Shown piece by piece: positions 13,204 to 14,844 of a DNA stretch of 14,844 bases. Position 1 is the stretch's first letter, and each line of letters begins with the position of its first letter. The notes below the pieces were generated by a model. That model had not been told where the DNA came from and searched no databases. It was given only the letters and a program-made list of their open reading frames with translations. The stretch spans positions 1 through 14,844 of the forward strand of contig JAYZHG010000035.1 in NCBI GenBank assembly GCA_036166735.1, read 5' to 3'. The stretch comes from JAPYTU01 sp036166735. GTDB taxonomy: Bacteria > Bacteroidota > Bacteroidia > Cytophagales > MED-G16. Made by a program: the position numbers and the translations under genes.

Positions 13204-13716
13204 ATGTCAAAAAAAATATTAAAACAATTTGATATAAAAATTCAAAGTTTATCAAATAATAAACATGAATTTAGTTTTGATTTTGACCAAAGCCTTTTTG
13301 ATTTTTTTTCAAAAAATTTAGATAGTAAAAAAAATTCTGGGACATGTAGAATTGAATTTATAAAAAATGACCTAATGTTAAATCTACTTTTTCATATAGA
13401 AGGTAAAACAAAACTTATTTGTGATAGAAGCCTAAAAGAATTTGATTATTTAATAAAAACTCAAAATAAACTTTTATTTAAATTCAGTGATCATGATGAA
13501 GAATTATCAGATGAAATGCTGACAATAAACCATAATAAATCAATTTTAAATGTAGGAAAATTCATTTATGAATTTTTTATATTAAAAATTCCCATAAAAA
13601 GATTGCATCCTTCCTTAAAAAATGAAGATAATATTAATAATTTTGTATATTCAACTACTAAAAATGAACAAAGAATTGATCCAAGACTAGAATTATTAAA
13701 AAAACTTAAAAAATAA
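13204..13716 (+). CDS. yceD: DUF177/YceD-family protein (23S rRNA accumulation)
   Basis: This 170-residue protein belongs to the DUF177 (YceD) family, genetically linked in bacteria and plastids to 23S rRNA accumulation; the biochemical role is not settled. The sequence has the family core GTCRIEF and LICDRSLKEFDYLI (71-84). The CDR is kept with Cys73, but the second cysteine of the CxxC seen in other members is Ser76. The acidic middle segment SDHDEELSDE (95-104) and the terminal DPRLELLKKLKK (159-170) are also typical. The ATG at 13204 gives MSKKILKQFDIKIQSL, which fits the family; a TTG at 13183 would add seven residues within the likely leader. It sits one base before rpmF, the conserved yceD-rpmF pairing, which supports the call and links it to large-subunit assembly. 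Confidence 0.9.
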   Translation: MSKKILKQFDIKIQSLSNNKHEFSFDFDQSLFDFFSKNLDSKKNSGTCRIEFIKNDLMLNLLFHIEGKTKLICDRSLKEFDYLIKTQNKLLFKFSDHDEELSDEMLTINHNKSILNVGKFIYEFFILKIPIKRLHPSLKNEDNINNFVYSTTKNEQRIDPRLELLKKLKK

Positions 13717-13717
13717 A

Positions 13718-13909
13718 ATGGCACATCCTAAAAGAAAAATATCTAAAACAAGAAGAGATAAAAGAAGAACACATTATAAAGCTAAACCAAAAAGCTTTGT
13801 TATATGTCCAACAACAGGTGAATCACATCTCCCCCACAGAGCATTCTGGTATGAAGGAAAACTTTATTATAAAGGAAAAGTTGTACTAGAAAAAGAAGTA
13901 TCAGCTTAA
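13718..13909 (+). CDS. rpmF: 50S ribosomal protein L32
   Basis: Ribosomal protein L32 (bL32) is a small basic protein of the large subunit. The 63-residue product begins MAHPKRKISKTRRDKRRTHY, nearly diagnostic for the family in Bacteroidota. The middle part has CPTTGESHLPHRAFWYEGKLY. Only one cysteine (Cys30) is present, so the four-cysteine zinc site of other L32 forms is absent; this is the zinc-independent type and is normal for Bacteroidota. The gene starts one base after yceD and is followed by fabH after 12 bases. The run of ribosomal, rRNA-related and fatty-acid genes is the widely conserved yceD-rpmF-fabH arrangement. Confidence 0.98.
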   Translation: MAHPKRKISKTRRDKRRTHYKAKPKSFVICPTTGESHLPHRAFWYEGKLYYKGKVVLEKEVSA

Positions 13910-13921
13910 CAATAAGCATTT

Positions 13922-14844
13922 ATGATTATAAAAAAAATAAAATCAAGTATATCTGGAGTTTTTGGATATGTTCCTGATTATGTTCTTACTAACAAAGAGC
14001 TTGAAAAGCTTGTTAATACAACAGATGAATGGATAGTTACAAGAACAGGAATTAAAGAGAGAAGAATTTTAAAAGGAAATTTGCAAGGAACTTCTGTTAT
14101 AGGAACAAAATGTGTAAATGGTTTGTTAGAAAAAACAAATACTGATGCTAAAGAAATTGATTTAATCATATGTGCAACGGTTACGCCTGATATGGCATTT
14201 CCATCTACTGCTAACTTAATTTCTAATGAAATTGGTGCAACTAATGCATATAGTTTTGATATATCTGCAGCATGTTCTGGATTTTTATATGCTTTAGCTA
14301 CAGCTTCACAATTTATTGAAGCTGGAACACATAAAAAAGTAATAGTTATTGGTGCAGATAAAATGTCATCAATAGTTAATTATGAAGATAGAAAAAATTG
14401 TGTTTTATTTGGAGATGGTGGAGGAGCTGTTTTATTAGAACCATCTATAGATGATACAGGAATACAAGATTTTATATTAAAAAGTGATGGATCAGGAGGA
14501 TCAATGTTATGTTTAAAAGCTGGAGGAAGTAAAAGACCTGCTTCAATTGAAACTGTTAATAATAAAGAACATTTTATCTATCAAGAAGGGTCATCAGTTT
14601 TTAAATTTGCTGTTACAAAAATGGCAGATGTTTCAGAAGAGATTATGCTTAATAATAATTTAACTTCAGATAAAATTGCCTATTTAATTCCCCATCAGGC
14701 AAATAAAAGAATAATTGATGCAACTGCAAATAGAATGGGAATAGGTCCAGAAAAAGTACTATTGAATATTGAAAAATATGGAAATACTACTGCAGGTACA
14801 ATACCACTTTGTTTTTGGGATTTTGAAAAATTATTTAAAAAAGG
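13922..14844 (+). CDS. fabH: Beta-ketoacyl-ACP synthase III FabH (3' end beyond window)
   Basis: FabH starts fatty-acid synthesis by condensing an acyl-CoA primer with malonyl-ACP. The reading frame is open from the ATG at 13922 to the window end, giving 307 residues; the last roughly 20-25 residues expected for the family are outside the window. The catalytic triad is complete: Cys118 (SAACSGF), His258 (IPHQAN) and Asn288 (YGNTTAGT). Other signatures include TTDEWIVTRTGIKERR (33-48), the hallmark N-terminal motif, and FGDGGGAVLLE (163-173). The partner-binding QANKR (259-263) matches the ACP-contact helix. It follows rpmF after 12 bases. In Bacteroidota the biotin carboxyl carrier and biotin carboxylase genes often come next, but that lies outside the window. 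There is no frameshift; the gene is simply cut by the window edge. Confidence 0.96.
   Translation, partial: MIIKKIKSSISGVFGYVPDYVLTNKELEKLVNTTDEWIVTRTGIKERRILKGNLQGTSVIGTKCVNGLLEKTNTDAKEIDLIICATVTPDMAFPSTANLISNEIGATNAYSFDISAACSGFLYALATASQFIEAGTHKKVIVIGADKMSSIVNYEDRKNCVLFGDGGGAVLLEPSIDDTGIQDFILKSDGSGGSMLCLKAGGSKRPASIETVNNKEHFIYQEGSSVFKFAVTKMADVSEEIMLNNNLTSDKIAYLIPHQANKRIIDATANRMGIGPEKVLLNIEKYGNTTAGTIPLCFWDFEKLFKK

Noticed and set aside
13978..14169. Minus-strand open frame of 63 codons opposite fabH
   Set aside because: It is antisense to the conserved N-terminal region of fabH.
13922..14844. fabH as a truncated pseudogene
   Set aside because: The frame is open with an intact Cys-His-Asn triad up to the window edge; the missing end is due to the window boundary.

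Overview
The window is a compact, very AT-rich stretch of chromosome from what looks like a streamlined Bacteroidota of the marine Flavobacteriia type. The assignment rests on family resemblance: an ExbB-type protein with a cleavable-looking signal peptide in a locus with two ExbD genes, an L32 of the zinc-less type with one cysteine, the order pdxA - yceD(DUF177) - rpmF - fabH divergent from rsmA - mgtE, and short gaps carrying TAnnTTTG, the Bacteroidota -7 box. Nearly every start lacks a Shine-Dalgarno sequence. No search was run, so the genus is not assigned.

Layout. (1) Positions 38-1150, plus strand: alanine dehydrogenase. (2) Positions 8390 down to 1142, minus strand: a tightly packed run of ABC-2 exporter ATPase, its permease, a TatD nuclease, tRNA-Ser(GGA), an ExbB/TolQ protein, a small unknown membrane protein, two ExbD proteins, a UMF1-type MFS transporter and an orphan HsdR-N-like nuclease domain. 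Most junctions overlap or are a few bases apart. (3) Positions 8442-8996, plus strand: ruvC, divergent from the ABC genes. (4) Positions 12096 down to 8989, minus strand: rsmA, mgtE, greA and a HIT-family hydrolase. (5) Positions 12142 to the window end, plus strand: pdxA, yceD, rpmF and fabH, the last cut off by the window edge.

How the genes work together. Most are housekeeping: ribosome assembly (rsmA, yceD, rpmF), transcript cleavage (greA), recombination (ruvC), vitamin B6 synthesis (pdxA), start of fatty-acid synthesis (fabH), magnesium uptake (mgtE) and alanine catabolism (ald). The ExbB - small membrane protein - ExbD - ExbD block is the only multi-gene machine here that I cannot fully explain. 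It is probably a proton-driven envelope motor energising TonB-dependent uptake, with an uncharacterised three-helix subunit encoded between motor and stator genes.

There is no gene-free stretch longer than 300 bases; the longest gaps are about 80 bases. I see no insertion sequence, prophage, CRISPR array or complete defence system. The unusual material is small-scale: a 13-bp inverted repeat just before the UMF1 start codon, a 19-bp tandem duplication spanning the mgtE stop codon, a terminator-like hairpin just before greA, and a lone strong Shine-Dalgarno sequence inside the ABC operon.
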